Positions 33,489-42,127 are shown, numbered from the stretch's first letter. The stretch is 64,000 nucleotides of DNA from Sulfurovum sp. NBC37-1 (GCF_000010345.1 NC_009663.1:1364001-1428000), one strand, 5' to 3'. The notes: generated by a model not told the origin, from the sequence alone. Numbers and translations: made by a program.

Positions 33489-33494
33489 TATAAT
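33489..33494 (+). promoter_or_regulatory. -10 element of ubiX
   Basis: TATAAT at 33489-33494, preceded by TCTTTTGA and 41 bases before the TTG start of ubiX. No convincing -35 element, as is usual for the vegetative sigma factor in Campylobacterota. Confidence 0.5.
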
Positions 33495-33535
33495 CATTAT
33501 TATTAAACATCATAAAAATTTTAAGGTACTTTCAT

Positions 33536-34057
33536 TTGAAACTTGTTGTAGCCATTACCGGTGCGAGCGGTGTTGCATTGGGAAAAAAATTTGTCGACTA
33601 TCTGCCTGAGGACATCGATGCGCATGTGGTAGTCTCGGACAATGCCTTTACCGTTGAATCTTTCGAGAACAAGAAAGTGACACTACACGCTTCCGGTGAC
33701 ATTGCCGCCTCCATCTCAAGCGGTTCTTTCAAAGTTGATGCAACAGCCATCATTCCCTGCAGTATGAACACCCTTGCCAAGATCGCCTGCGGGATCAGCG
33801 ACAACCTGACCACCCGCGTTGCAGCCGTCGCCCTCAAAGAACAGAAGAAACTCCTGCTCGCCCCCAGAGAATTGCCCTTCTCTGCTATCGCCCTGGAAAA
33901 TATGCAAAAACTGGCAAGTCTCGGCGTTATCATCGCCCCGCCGGTCATGGGATACTACTCCGATGCCTCTTCACTCGAAGAGATGGAGAAGTTCATCATA
34001 GGCAAATGGTATGACGTACTCGGCATTCCCAACGAGCTGTATACCCGTTGGAAGTGA
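33536..34057 (+). CDS. ubiX: UbiX-type flavin prenyltransferase
   Basis: 173 residues starting at TTG (33536), supported by AAGG nine bases upstream and by the N-terminus KLVVAITGASGVALGKKF, the FMN-binding GASG loop of UbiX/Pad1. IPCSMNTLAKIACGISDNLTTRVAAVALKEQKKLLLAPRELPFSAIALENMQKLASLGVIIAPPVMGYY contains the family's CSM, the LAPRE(T/L)P loop and the PP(V/M)xxFY-like end. It makes prenylated FMN for UbiD decarboxylases (ubiquinone/menaquinone or aromatic acid metabolism). No ubiD is in the window. A hairpin with a T-tract follows at 34092-34110. Confidence 0.93.
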   Translation: MKLVVAITGASGVALGKKFVDYLPEDIDAHVVVSDNAFTVESFENKKVTLHASGDIAASISSGSFKVDATAIIPCSMNTLAKIACGISDNLTTRVAAVALKEQKKLLLAPRELPFSAIALENMQKLASLGVIIAPPVMGYYSDASSLEEMEKFIIGKWYDVLGIPNELYTRWK

Positions 34058-34091
34058 AGAATTAAGAATGAAGAGTGAAGAGTTGTGGTAT

Positions 34092-34116
34092 GCTTTTCTA
34101 TCCGAAAAGCTTTTAT
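34092..34116 (+). terminator. Terminator of ubiX
   Basis: GCTTTTC (34092-34098) pairs with GAAAAGC (34104-34110) across TATCC, followed by TTTTAT. It lies 35 bases after the ubiX stop. A second small stem GCATTGC-AAA-GCAATGC is at 34159-34175. Confidence 0.5.
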
Positions 34117-34183
34117 ACTTACTAGAGAGCAAAATGAACTTTTACCTATATAATCAAAGCATTGCAAAGCAATGCAAACCGGC

Positions 34184-34214
34184 ACTCATCACTCATCACT
34201 CATCACTCATCACT
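34184..34214. repeat. Heptanucleotide tandem repeat ACTCATC x4
   Basis: Four perfect copies of ACTCATC (34184-34211) plus a partial ACT, directly before the coaD hairpin. Related low-complexity sequence (CACTGCT, CACTCAT) is seen at 51609-51648. A heptamer is not a multiple of three, so slippage would shift any frame reading through it. Confidence 0.85.
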
Positions 34215-34248
34215 GCTCTTCTCACAGGGAAATCCCTGTGAGAAGAGC
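34215..34248 (+). promoter_or_regulatory. Perfect hairpin masking the coaD ribosome site and start codon
   Basis: Sixteen-base perfect arms GCTCTTCTCACAGGGA (34215-34230) and TCCCTGTGAGAAGAGC (34233-34248), loop AA. The Shine-Dalgarno AGGGA (34226-34230) lies in the left arm and the GTG start of coaD (34238-34240) in the right arm, 7 bases apart. When folded, both would be double-stranded. Confidence 0.7.
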
Positions 34249-34714
34249 AATATACCCCGGAACCTTCGACCCCATCACCAACGGCCACCTGGACATCATC
34301 AAGAGAGCCTGCAATATGTTCGATGAGATAGTCGTGGCTGTAGCGGCTTCGGAAGCGAAGAAACCCATGTTCTCTTTGGAGCAGCGCATTCAGATGGCAC
34401 AGGCTTCGACCAGGGACTTCCCGAAGATCACGGTCATCGGTTTTGACAAACTCCTGGTCGATCTCTCCGATGATCTCGATGCAAATATCGTGGTCAGAGG
34501 CCTGAGAGCCGTCAGTGACTTCGAGTATGAACTACAGATGGGATATGCCAATGCCTCCCTCAAGAAAGAACTTGAGACTATCTACCTCATGCCGAGCCTG
34601 CAGCATGCCTTTGTAAGCTCCTCTGTTGTACGTGCCATTCTAACCTATGACGGGAAAGTGGACCATCTTCTGTCTGAAGCCACGTACAGGATGATACAGG
34701 AGTACCGAAAATAA
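34238..34714 (+). CDS. coaD: Phosphopantetheine adenylyltransferase
   Basis: 158 residues from the GTG at 34238: it begins RRAIYPGTFDPITNGHLDIIKRA, the nucleotidyltransferase GTFDPxTxGH signature in its normal N-terminal place, so the longer reading from 34172 through the ACTCATC repeats is rejected. VVRGLRAVSDFEYELQMGYANASL and ETIYLMPSLQHAFVSSSVVRAI are further family blocks, the latter with the (S/T)SSxVR motif. It makes dephospho-CoA from phosphopantetheine and ATP. It abuts tmk (A of the tmk ATG overlaps its stop). Translation may be limited by the hairpin over its start. Confidence 0.95.
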   Translation: MRRAIYPGTFDPITNGHLDIIKRACNMFDEIVVAVAASEAKKPMFSLEQRIQMAQASTRDFPKITVIGFDKLLVDLSDDLDANIVVRGLRAVSDFEYELQMGYANASLKKELETIYLMPSLQHAFVSSSVVRAILTYDGKVDHLLSEATYRMIQEYRK

Positions 34715-35289
34715 TGTATATACTCTTTGAAGGTATCGATACATGCGGGAAAAGCACCCAGATGGAACTGCTCACACAAAAACATCCCGGTATTATCACT
34801 ACACATGAACCCGGAGGTACGGCATTTGGACAACAAGCAAGAGAGATTCTCCTCAGTGATTCGCTCCGCTCCAAAAGGGCTGAGCTTCTTCTTTTTCTGG
34901 CTGACAGGGCAGAACATTATGAAGAGGTGGTAGAACCGAACCATGACAAGATAGTGGTCTCGGACCGGGGTTTCGTTTCAGGTATAGGCTATGCGCTTGC
35001 TAACGGAGATTTCGACTTCGATGAGCTGGTAGCCCTTAACAGGTTTGCCCTCAAAGATCATTTCCCCGACCGTATCATTCTTTTTATGACAGATATGGAA
35101 ACGCTGAAGCAGCGGATCTCAGAGAAAGAGCTGGACGGCATAGAGCTGCGCGGGCTTGAGTATCTGCTGAGAGTGCAGGAGCATATGAAAGAAAGTATTC
35201 TTAAACTTGGGATCCCCCACCTCTTCATTGATGCGACGGATAGTATCGAGAATATCCATCAATCCATTCTTACCTACTTGAAGGTATAA
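34714..35289 (+). CDS. tmk: Thymidylate kinase
   Basis: 191 residues, dTMP to dTDP. P-loop LFEGIDTCGKSTQMELL, TTHEPGGTAFGQQAREILLS, the DRG segment VVSDRGFVSGIGYALANGDFDFDELVALNRFAL and a shortened LID region (MTDMETLKQRISEKELDGIELRGLEYLLRVQEHM). The P-loop T-C-G-K-S-T is close to the usual GxDGxGKST with Thr-Cys replacing Gly-Ala. Overlaps coaD by one base, so co-transcribed. Followed by a small hairpin (GGGTGGA-TAAT-TCCACCC, 35310-35327) before hisS. Confidence 0.93.
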   Translation: MYILFEGIDTCGKSTQMELLTQKHPGIITTHEPGGTAFGQQAREILLSDSLRSKRAELLLFLADRAEHYEEVVEPNHDKIVVSDRGFVSGIGYALANGDFDFDELVALNRFALKDHFPDRIILFMTDMETLKQRISEKELDGIELRGLEYLLRVQEHMKESILKLGIPHLFIDATDSIENIHQSILTYLKV

Positions 35290-35363
35290 TTCGTCAATTA
35301 TTTTACAGGGGGTGGATAATTCCACCCTACGCGATATAAATTTTGTGTTTTAAAGGACACCTT

Positions 35364-36575
35364 ATGATCAACCCTTTACGCGGTATGAAAGACTTGACCT
35401 TTGATGAGGCTCAGCGTTTTGTACACATTGTCAAGACAGCCATTACCATAGCAAAACGTTACGGCTACAGCTACATTGAAACACCTATTCTCGAAGAGAC
35501 GGCACTTTTCAAACGTTCCGTGGGTGACAGTTCCGACATCGTCAGCAAAGAGATGTACCAGTTCGAGGATAAGGGAGGCAATGATGTCTGTATGCGCCCC
35601 GAAGGGACTGCCGGTGTTGTACGTGCCTTTATCTCTGCAAAACTCGACCGTCAGCCTGTCAAACAGAAGTTCTACTACTACGGACCGATGTTTCGTTACG
35701 AAAGGCCGCAGAAAGGACGTTTAAGGGAGTTCCACCAGTTCGGCTGCGAAAGTTTCGGAGAGGCATCTGTCTATGAAGACTTTACCATTATCATCATGAT
35801 CAGCCAGATCTTCCAAGCACTGGGGATCGGCTTCGAACTAAAGATCAACTCTCTGGGCTGCCCGGAATGTATGCCTCCCTATAGACAGAACCTTGTCGGC
35901 TTCCTGACAGAGATCAGCGAAGATCTCTGTACGGATTGTAACCGGAGGATCGGAATGAACCCCATCCGTGTGCTTGACTGTAAGAATGAAGCATGTCAGT
36001 CTCTTTTGAAACAGTCACCCAAACTCATCGAAAATCTCTGTGAGCATTGTGATACCGATTTCAAAAAACTGACTGTCCTGCTCGATGATGCAGGAATTGC
36101 TTATGAGGTCGATACCAACCTCGTCAGAGGTCTGGACTACTACAACAAGACCGCTTTTGAATTCGTCAGCAATGAGATCGGTTCCCAGTCAGCTATAGCC
36201 GGCGGCGGACGTTACGACAAACTGGTAGAGTACCTTGACGGAAAACCTACACCGGCTGTAGGATTCGCTATAGGTATCGAACGGATCATGGAGTTGGTAC
36301 AGATGCCGGAAACGAAGAAAGAAGGCTATTACATGGGTGCGATGATACCTGAAGCCATTGAAAAGATCATCATGCTCGGCAACCGAAAACGTGCAACAGA
36401 CAAAGTGACGGTCGAGTACAGTTCAAAAGGGTTCAAAAGCCATATGAAAGGGGTGGACAAGGCCAATGCACGTTACGCACTGCTGATCGGTGAAGATGAG
36501 CTAAAGAACGGTACGGTCTGGCTCAAAGACCTTGAAACAAAAGAGGAAAAAAGTATCTTACTCTCAGAAGTGTAA
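35364..36575 (+). CDS. hisS: Histidyl-tRNA synthetase
   Basis: 403 residues from the ATG at 35364, with AAGGA upstream; the frame is open back to 35343 but without a ribosome site. Class II motifs: RGMKDLTFDEAQRF at the start, motif 2 FYYYGPMFRYERPQKGRLREFHQFGCESFG, the histidine-binding LVRGLDYYNKTAFEFVS and AGGGRYDKLVEYLDG, motif 3 PAVGFAIGIERIM. A Cys-rich insertion (CPECMPP, CTDCN, CKNEACQ, CEHC) sits in the middle, a feature also seen in firmicute-type enzymes. Charges tRNA-His. Confidence 0.95.
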   Translation: MINPLRGMKDLTFDEAQRFVHIVKTAITIAKRYGYSYIETPILEETALFKRSVGDSSDIVSKEMYQFEDKGGNDVCMRPEGTAGVVRAFISAKLDRQPVKQKFYYYGPMFRYERPQKGRLREFHQFGCESFGEASVYEDFTIIIMISQIFQALGIGFELKINSLGCPECMPPYRQNLVGFLTEISEDLCTDCNRRIGMNPIRVLDCKNEACQSLLKQSPKLIENLCEHCDTDFKKLTVLLDDAGIAYEVDTNLVRGLDYYNKTAFEFVSNEIGSQSAIAGGGRYDKLVEYLDGKPTPAVGFAIGIERIMELVQMPETKKEGYYMGAMIPEAIEKIIMLGNRKRATDKVTVEYSSKGFKSHMKGVDKANARYALLIGEDELKNGTVWLKDLETKEEKSILLSEV

Positions 36576-36622
36576 ACCCGATCAGCAGAGCCAGAGCCTT
36601 CCGCTTCCTTGGTGAAAACAAT

Positions 36623-36797
36623 AGGGCACCTTCAGTACCATTAAGCTAAGGGTTGTCGGAAGTGAAGAGTTTACTCTCACCTCTATGTTTGGTGGGACTA
36701 AAGTCTCCACTTCCAAATAAATATATGCTTAGCTTAATGGCATTGTAGGGTACCTCTAATAACCCCAGATGCTCATAATGGGTTTTTGGAGGTGCCC
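36623..36797. mobile_element. Composite palindromic element with GGGyACCTC ends
   Basis: Two foldable units between hisS and the mla lipoprotein. Unit 1: CCATTAAGCTAAG (36638-36650) with CTTAGCTTAATGG (36728-36740), continued inward by GGAAGTG/CACTTCC and outward by an AGGGCACC start. Unit 2: GGGTACCTC (36748-36756) with GAGGTGCCC (36789-36797), arms of about 18 with few mismatches around a 14-base loop. No gene is inside. Unit 2 probably acts as a terminator for the convergent genes; the recurrent ends suggest insertion-sequence remnants. GGGCACCTCTAATAA at 47883-47897 is a stray copy. Confidence 0.55.
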
Positions 36798-36802
36798 AAT
36801 AT

Positions 36803-37378
36803 TTATCGCAGCCAGTTGACAAGATCATGGCTCAGTTTTGCCATGATGCGGTTGGTTGCTTCCATGTACCCCTTGGCATCGGTCGTAGGTGTGGCTTCCC
36901 GGTAACTGAATCTTCTTGCCTTTACCAGCTTTCCTGTTTCGGCATTTATCAAAGTGAACTGTATGGAAGCAACAGCATACGAAGCCTCGCCTCTTACATG
37001 ATGGGAAAAGTCAAAAACGATGGCTTCAAGACGCAGATTCTCATCTAAATCTGAAGTATAGGGGACGACCACTTTAAAGAGTCTGGCCTGGGAAAGGGTC
37101 TGAATGATATTGCCCTGAAGCAGTCTGCCCACATCGTTAGCCCAGCGTGAATTCAGGTATGTCCCTCTGTCGGTTAGAGAATAGGAGTAATGCATCTCAT
37201 CACCCAGCTTTTCATTTACGGCCACAGGATAGGAGACTTTGAGTATCTTGTTACGATATTGAGCTGAAGCAACCGGTGTGATTGAAGGAGTTGCCAATGC
37301 ATATACCTTCATCACAGGTGCCTCTTTGAAGCTGCATCCGCTCAAGAGCAAAGCCCCCAATAGCAATACGATTTTCAT
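36803..37378 (-). CDS. ABC-type lipid-transport auxiliary lipoprotein (PqiC-like)
   Basis: 191 residues: signal with lipobox LLLSGCSF (Cys about 15), then YALATPSITPVASAQYRNKILKVSYPVAVNEKLGDEMHYSYSLTDRGTYLNSRWANDVGRLLQGNIIQTLSQARLFKVVVPYTSDLDENLRLEAIVFDFSHHV, the DUF330/PqiC pattern (compare YSLTDRGTYLNSRWANDV with the second PqiC-like gene at 14051). It is the last gene of the mla run, overlapping mlaD by 4 bases. In this lineage it presumably substitutes for MlaA or MlaC at the outer membrane; no MlaC or MlaA gene is here. Confidence 0.87.
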   Translation of the reverse strand: MKIVLLLGALLLSGCSFKEAPVMKVYALATPSITPVASAQYRNKILKVSYPVAVNEKLGDEMHYSYSLTDRGTYLNSRWANDVGRLLQGNIIQTLSQARLFKVVVPYTSDLDENLRLEAIVFDFSHHVRGEASYAVASIQFTLINAETGKLVKARRFSYREATPTTDAKGYMEATNRIMAKLSHDLVNWLR

Positions 37379-38286
37379 TCTCCCGGCCCCCTTCTGTGTT
37401 TTCTTGATTTGAACAGTACATTACTCGGACTCTGCTGCAGTTCACGTGTCAGGTCTGTCAGCTGTTCTGTGAGTATACCGATATCCACAAGCATCGGTTG
37501 AAAGGTCTCTTTGATATTGTAATCTCCCCTGTTGAGACTTTTTTCTGCTTCCATTGTGAAACGGTTGAAATTTTTCGTCGCATTCTGTAGTGCTTTCAGC
37601 GCAGGCAGTGTATTATCGGTAATACGTGCAAAATTACTGCTTGCAGAATGAATGTCATCATTGAGCTTGACTACAGCATCTCTGTAGACCTGCATGGTCG
37701 TATTGAATTCATCGAGTGTATCGACGACTCTGGCAGTCATTTTATCTGTATTTTCAAGAATACTATCAAAAGTTTCAATATTCTCATCACTCAGCAGTTT
37801 TTCCGCTTTTTCTAAAAGATCGGTCAGGTTCTCTGCCATACTTCCAATCCCTTTACTGGTTTTATCAAACCAGGAAGGCGTTGTCTTGATAACCGGTATC
37901 TCACCGTTCTCCGACTTCAAGAGTTTCGACTTATTCGTCCCACCATCGATCTCAATGGCCAAAAGCCCGGTAATACCGAGCATCTCCGTATGCGCGGTCA
38001 TATCCTCTTTGATAGGTACATCCGAGCGTATCTTTAAAAAAACTTCTATCTGCTCTATATTGTCAGGGTTGATACGTATTTCACTGACACGTCCCACATC
38101 CACACCCCTGAGTCTTACTGTCGAGTCCTTCGAGAGTCCGGAGACAGACTCTGTCATCTGAAGCTTGTAAAGATTATATTCATTTTTGATACCGTATTTG
38201 GCAAGCCAGAAGGTAAAGGCCACAAGCCCTGCGCCAAAGAGCAGTACAAATATACCGACAATCGTGTAGTTGACTCTGCTATACAT
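37375..38286 (-). CDS. mlaD: MlaD-like MCE substrate-binding protein
   Basis: 303 residues. One N-terminal helix (VNYTIVGIFVLLFGAGLVAFTFWLA), one MCE domain (about 35-120: YKLQMTESVSGLSKDSTVRLRGVDVGRVSEIRINPDNIEQIEVFLKIRSDVPIKEDMTAHTEMLGITGLLAIEIDGGTNKSKLL), then a long helical C-terminal section (about 155-285). The MCE domain length and single copy mark MlaD rather than PqiB; the helical tail is longer than in E. coli MlaD (183 residues) and may form a periplasmic needle. Overlaps the ATPase gene by 8 bases. Confidence 0.9.
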   Translation of the reverse strand: MYSRVNYTIVGIFVLLFGAGLVAFTFWLAKYGIKNEYNLYKLQMTESVSGLSKDSTVRLRGVDVGRVSEIRINPDNIEQIEVFLKIRSDVPIKEDMTAHTEMLGITGLLAIEIDGGTNKSKLLKSENGEIPVIKTTPSWFDKTSKGIGSMAENLTDLLEKAEKLLSDENIETFDSILENTDKMTARVVDTLDEFNTTMQVYRDAVVKLNDDIHSASSNFARITDNTLPALKALQNATKNFNRFTMEAEKSLNRGDYNIKETFQPMLVDIGILTEQLTDLTRELQQSPSNVLFKSRKHRRGPGE

Positions 38287-39076
38287 CTTCCACCTTGTTC
38301 TTCTCTAACTTGTCCACATACTTTTGTTTAGTATACTCATTTTTAAAAAAATCTTCAACAAAAGGATGTTGAGATTGTAACACATTTTCCAAAGTTCCTT
38401 CTGCTACGACATGTTGGTCAGCCAAAATAGCCATCCTGTCCACAATGCTGAAAATACTGTCAAGATCATGTGTGATCATCACGACTGTGATCCCCAGCAT
38501 ATCACGCAGTTCGACAATGAGGGCATCGAAGTTACGTGCACCAACCGGGTCAAGTCCCGAAGTGGGCTCATCGAGGAAAAGCAGTTTGGGCTCCATCGCC
38601 AAAGCCCTTGCCAGCGCAGCCCTTTTAATCATACCGCCGCTGAGTTCGGAAGGATAGAGAGCGCCGACATGTTCATCCAGCCCCACCAACGCGATCTTGG
38701 AACGTACCAGTTTGTCACGCATCGCTTTACTGATCTTCGTATACTCTTTGAGCTGTACCTCAATATTCTCGGCAATGGTCATAGAAGAGTAAAGCGCACC
38801 GAACTGGAACAGCACTCCCCATTCCCTCCGAAGCTGCTGCGCATCTGAGTATGTGATGCCGTTGAGACGTTTTCCCAGTACGGTCACTTCACCGGCATTA
38901 GGTTCAAGCAGCATGATCATCTCTTTCATCAAAACCGATTTTCCCGCACCACTCTCCCCAAGAATGGCAAAGATCTCATTCTCTCTGATCTGCAGCGACA
39001 CTCCGTCATGTACGGTACGTGACCCAAAACGCGTGACAATGTCTTTGACTTCAATGACCACATTTCCCTGATTCAT
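38279..39076 (-). CDS. mlaF: Mla-type ABC transporter ATP-binding protein
   Basis: 265 residues: Walker A GESGAGKSVLMKEM (near residue 37), Q-loop VLFQFGALYSSMTIAENIEVQL with the MlaF-type FQxGALFxSxTV pattern, ABC signature LSGGMIKRAALARAL, Walker B LLFLDEPTSGLDPVGA and switch VMITHDLDS. It drives phospholipid movement with MlaE permease. The C-terminus (FFKNEYTKQKYVDKLEKNKVEDV) is Lys-rich. Four-base overlap with mlaE upstream and 8 with mlaD downstream. Confidence 0.93.
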   Translation of the reverse strand: MNQGNVVIEVKDIVTRFGSRTVHDGVSLQIRENEIFAILGESGAGKSVLMKEMIMLLEPNAGEVTVLGKRLNGITYSDAQQLRREWGVLFQFGALYSSMTIAENIEVQLKEYTKISKAMRDKLVRSKIALVGLDEHVGALYPSELSGGMIKRAALARALAMEPKLLFLDEPTSGLDPVGARNFDALIVELRDMLGITVVMITHDLDSIFSIVDRMAILADQHVVAEGTLENVLQSQHPFVEDFFKNEYTKQKYVDKLEKNKVEDV

Positions 39077-40176
39077 AGGTTAAGCTCCGTATAGATAACA
39101 GAGAAGAGTGCGTCAAAGGCAATGACAAGAAAGATGGAATTGACCACGGAGGCAGTGGTCTGCAAACCGAGACTCTCGGTATTGTCCGAAACCTGGAAGC
39201 CTCTGAAACAGCCTATTGCAGCGATGACAAAGGCAAAGACAGGCCCCTTGATCATCCCCAGAATATAGTGTTTGACCTCCAGCACTTCATTGAGTCTGTC
39301 CACGAACTGTGCCATAGAGATGTTCAGTTCCATCTGCGAAGCGACCATACCTCCGAATATCCCCATGATATCCGAAAAGAATATCAACAGAGGCAGAGCA
39401 ACGATCAGGGCGAAGATGCGCGGCATTACAAGAAAATTGTACGGATCAAATCCCATGGTACGCATCGCAGCGATCTCTTCTGTGATCTTCATGGCTCCGA
39501 TCTCAGCCGTATAGGCAGAGCCACTACGTCCCGCTATGACTATCGCTGTCATCAAGGGACCAAGTTCACGTACCATGGAGATACCTACCGTATCGACGAT
39601 GAAGATATCTGCACCGAACTTCGCCAACTGCACCGCTCCCTGATAGGCGATAACCATTCCCACAAGAAAAGAGGTCAACCCGATGATCATCAGGGCATTG
39701 AAACCAGAGTGGTGGATATGATAAACCATCTCCTTGATACGAATATTCCTGGGATGGAACAGTACATTAAACAGTGTGAAAAAGAGATGCCCCAGAAACG
39801 TAATGAGATCTTTGATATCTCCCAGGACTACCAGAGTACTTTTACCAAGCTCTTCAAAGAAACTCGTTTTACGTTCCGGGACCTTTTCGATCATATGCTT
39901 CCTGAGCAGATCATACATCTCTTTCTGGCTCTCAGAGTATCCAACAAGCTCAACAGCATTTTTTTGCTTCAGTTTGTCATAATATTCCATGAAGAGCAGC
40001 ACACCCGCGCTGTCAAAGGCTTCCACTCCGGAAAGATCCCAGAGCACACTCTTTCCCATAGGGATTCCCTTCAACTCTTTTTCAATCTCGGGTACGGTAG
40101 CGAGTGTCCACTCCCCCTTCGATACGATCCTGATCTGCTGCGGGTCTTCCCTGCAGGTTACATACTCCCTGTTCAT
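39073..40176 (-). CDS. mlaE: Mla-type permease with N-terminal STAS domain
   Basis: 367 residues, about 110 longer than E. coli MlaE. Residues 1-100 read as a STAS domain (IRIVSKGEWTLATVPEIEKEL...VLWDLSGVEAFDSAGVLLFMEYYD), with the SLDSAG-like signature, which is the fold of MlaB. The permease follows from about 130, with AYQGAVQLAKFGADIFIVDTVGISMVRELGPLMTAIVIAGRSGSAYTAEIGAMKITEEIAAMRTMGFDPYNFLVMPRIFAL, the MlaE signature. So the MlaB role is fused to MlaE. First gene of the operon. Confidence 0.93.
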   Translation of the reverse strand: MNREYVTCREDPQQIRIVSKGEWTLATVPEIEKELKGIPMGKSVLWDLSGVEAFDSAGVLLFMEYYDKLKQKNAVELVGYSESQKEMYDLLRKHMIEKVPERKTSFFEELGKSTLVVLGDIKDLITFLGHLFFTLFNVLFHPRNIRIKEMVYHIHHSGFNALMIIGLTSFLVGMVIAYQGAVQLAKFGADIFIVDTVGISMVRELGPLMTAIVIAGRSGSAYTAEIGAMKITEEIAAMRTMGFDPYNFLVMPRIFALIVALPLLIFFSDIMGIFGGMVASQMELNISMAQFVDRLNEVLEVKHYILGMIKGPVFAFVIAAIGCFRGFQVSDNTESLGLQTTASVVNSIFLVIAFDALFSVIYTELNL

Positions 40177-40211
40177 ATGCTTATTATAGGTAAGATTAGA
40201 TTAAGTTTTGC

Positions 40212-40217
40212 TATAAT
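40212..40217 (+). promoter_or_regulatory. -10 element of speA
   Basis: TATAAT in GCTATAATTACG, 27 bases before the speA ATG, with AGGGAGC as ribosome site. It is divergent from mlaE. Confidence 0.55.
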
Positions 40218-40243
40218 TACGCCAAGTTAACTCAGGGAGCAGC

Positions 40244-42127
40244 ATGATGAAAAATTTTGGTCTGAATATCTGGGGTGATGAGAACTTCATTATCAAAGAG
40301 GATACCGTCAACATCAACCATGCCGACCAGCCCTCATTGCTTCAGATCACTCAGGAGATCAGAGAAAAAGGCTACAAAGGCCCTCTGCTCCTGCGCTTTC
40401 CCCACCTGATCAAAAAACAGATCTCCACACTTTTTTCCACCTTTGAAGAGGCAAAAAAGGAGTTCGGCTATCAGGGAAATTTCCACGCAGTCTTCCCCCT
40501 GAAGGTCAACCAGTTCCCCAATTTCATCCATGCACTCATCGACGTCTCGCAGCAGTACGATTACGGTCTGGAAGCAGGCAGCAAGGCGGAACTGATCATC
40601 GCCATTACCAAAACCCCTCTGGGCGCTCCCATTACCGTGAACGGGTTCAAAGACAAAGAGATGATCTCTCTGTGTTTCATCGCTGCGAAAATGGGCCACA
40701 ACATCACCGTGACCATAGAGGGACTGGGAGAACTCGAAACGATCATAGAGGTCAATGAAGAGTTCAACAAAGGCTCCGACACCCCGGTCTCTCCCAAGAT
40801 AGGTGTACGCATACGTCTTCACAGTTCGGGCATCGGTATCTGGGCAAAAAGCGGCGGGTACACCTCTAAATTCGGCCTCACTTCGACCGAACTTCTCGAA
40901 GCCTACGGGATGCTCAAACAACACAAACTTCTTGACCGCCTCTGGATGATCCATTTCCATATCGGTTCACAGATGGGAGATATCGCACCTCTGAAAAAAG
41001 CGCTCAGGGAAGCGGGGAACATTTATGCCGAACTCAAGAGACGCGGTGCAGACAGCCTCACCGCCATCAATATCGGCGGCGGTCTGGCAGTCGAATACTC
41101 CCAGCACGGCAGCAGTATAGAGAGGAACTACTCTCTGCGTGAATTCGCCAATGACGTGGTCTATCTGATGCAGGAGATCGCCAAACGCAAAGGAGTAGCA
41201 GAACCCGACATCTTCACCGAATCGGGACGCTACATCGCCGCATCGCACTCCGTACTTATCGCACCTGTGCTTGAACTCTTTTCCCAGGAGTATCACAAAA
41301 AAGCACTGCGTCTCAAAGAGAACAACCCACCACTTGTTGAGGAACTTCACGACCTCTTCAACACCATCAACAGGAAAAATGCCAGAGAATACCTGCATGA
41401 TGCCCTGGACCACATGGAGTCGCTGTTGACCCTTTTCGACCTGGGGTACATCGACCTTGAGGACCGTTCCAATACAGAGATACTGGTGAACCTCATTATC
41501 AAAAAAGCGATCTCGCTGCTTAGGAACGAAGGTTCGGATGAGCTCAAAAAACTCCAGGATCGCATACAGGAGAGATACCTGGTCAACTTTTCTCTCTTTC
41601 AGTCCCTGCCGGATTTCTGGGGACTCGCCCAGCACTTCCCCGTGATGCCGCTGGACAGACTCAACACTACCCCCACCAACCCGGCAAGTATCTGGGATAT
41701 TACCTGTGACTCTGACGGCGAAATGGGATTCAATCGGGAACTGCCGCTCTATCTGCACGATATCGATGTGGGCAAAGAGGAGTATTTCCTCGCCTTCTTC
41801 CTGACCGGCGCCTACCAGGAGGTACTGGGCATGCAACATAACCTCTTCACCCACCCGACCGAATGCGTGATCAACTTCAATGAGGACGGCGGCTACCACA
41901 TCGATGAGCTGATCGAAGCACAGAACCTCATGGATGTACTCGATGACCTCGATTACGATACCAGCATCATCGACAAAGCGCTCAAAACCCAGATAGAAGA
42001 ATCCACGCTCATCTCACAGGAAGAAAAGAGAGAACTTTTGGGTAAACTTTATCTTTATTTAAGTGAAAACAGTTATCTTAAGACCATTCAGGCACTAAAC
42101 GATAAAGAACAAGGACAAGCAAAGTGA
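40244..42127 (+). CDS. speA: Biosynthetic arginine decarboxylase
   Basis: 627 residues, PLP enzyme of alanine-racemase fold; arginine to agmatine, first step to putrescine and spermidine. The PLP lysine is in [14 protein letters not shown] (about residue 88), the phosphate and substrate segments are in [24 protein letters not shown] and [31 protein letters not shown], and the second catalytic block is DSDGEMGFN followed by [18 protein letters not shown]. An inserted helical domain of about 90 residues ([25 protein letters not shown]...) is typical. Overlaps cysE by 4 bases. Works with the carboxynorspermidine dehydrogenase near 49 kb. Confidence 0.95.
   Translation: MMKNFGLNIWGDENFIIKEDTVNINHADQPSLLQITQEIREKGYKGPLLLRFPHLIKKQISTLFSTFEEAKKEFGYQGNFHAVFPLKVNQFPNFIHALIDVSQQYDYGLEAGSKAELIIAITKTPLGAPITVNGFKDKEMISLCFIAAKMGHNITVTIEGLGELETIIEVNEEFNKGSDTPVSPKIGVRIRLHSSGIGIWAKSGGYTSKFGLTSTELLEAYGMLKQHKLLDRLWMIHFHIGSQMGDIAPLKKALREAGNIYAELKRRGADSLTAINIGGGLAVEYSQHGSSIERNYSLREFANDVVYLMQEIAKRKGVAEPDIFTESGRYIAASHSVLIAPVLELFSQEYHKKALRLKENNPPLVEELHDLFNTINRKNAREYLHDALDHMESLLTLFDLGYIDLEDRSNTEILVNLIIKKAISLLRNEGSDELKKLQDRIQERYLVNFSLFQSLPDFWGLAQHFPVMPLDRLNTTPTNPASIWDITCDSDGEMGFNRELPLYLHDIDVGKEEYFLAFFLTGAYQEVLGMQHNLFTHPTECVINFNEDGGYHIDELIEAQNLMDVLDDLDYDTSIIDKALKTQIEESTLISQEEKRELLGKLYLYLSENSYLKTIQALNDKEQGQAK

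Noticed and set aside
34184-34214. Repeats resembling a CRISPR or phase-variation tract
   Set aside because: Only four 7-mers in tandem without spacers, and outside any accepted coding frame; not CRISPR.
34172-34237. 22-residue N-terminal extension of CoaD
   Set aside because: It is encoded by the ACTCATC repeats and hairpin; the GTG at 34238 sets the GTFDPxTxGH motif at its normal position.
35310-35327. GGGTGGA-TAAT-TCCACCC hairpin between tmk and hisS as a riboswitch or T-box
   Set aside because: Too small for any known riboswitch class and without a T-tract; kept only as a minor hairpin noted under tmk.
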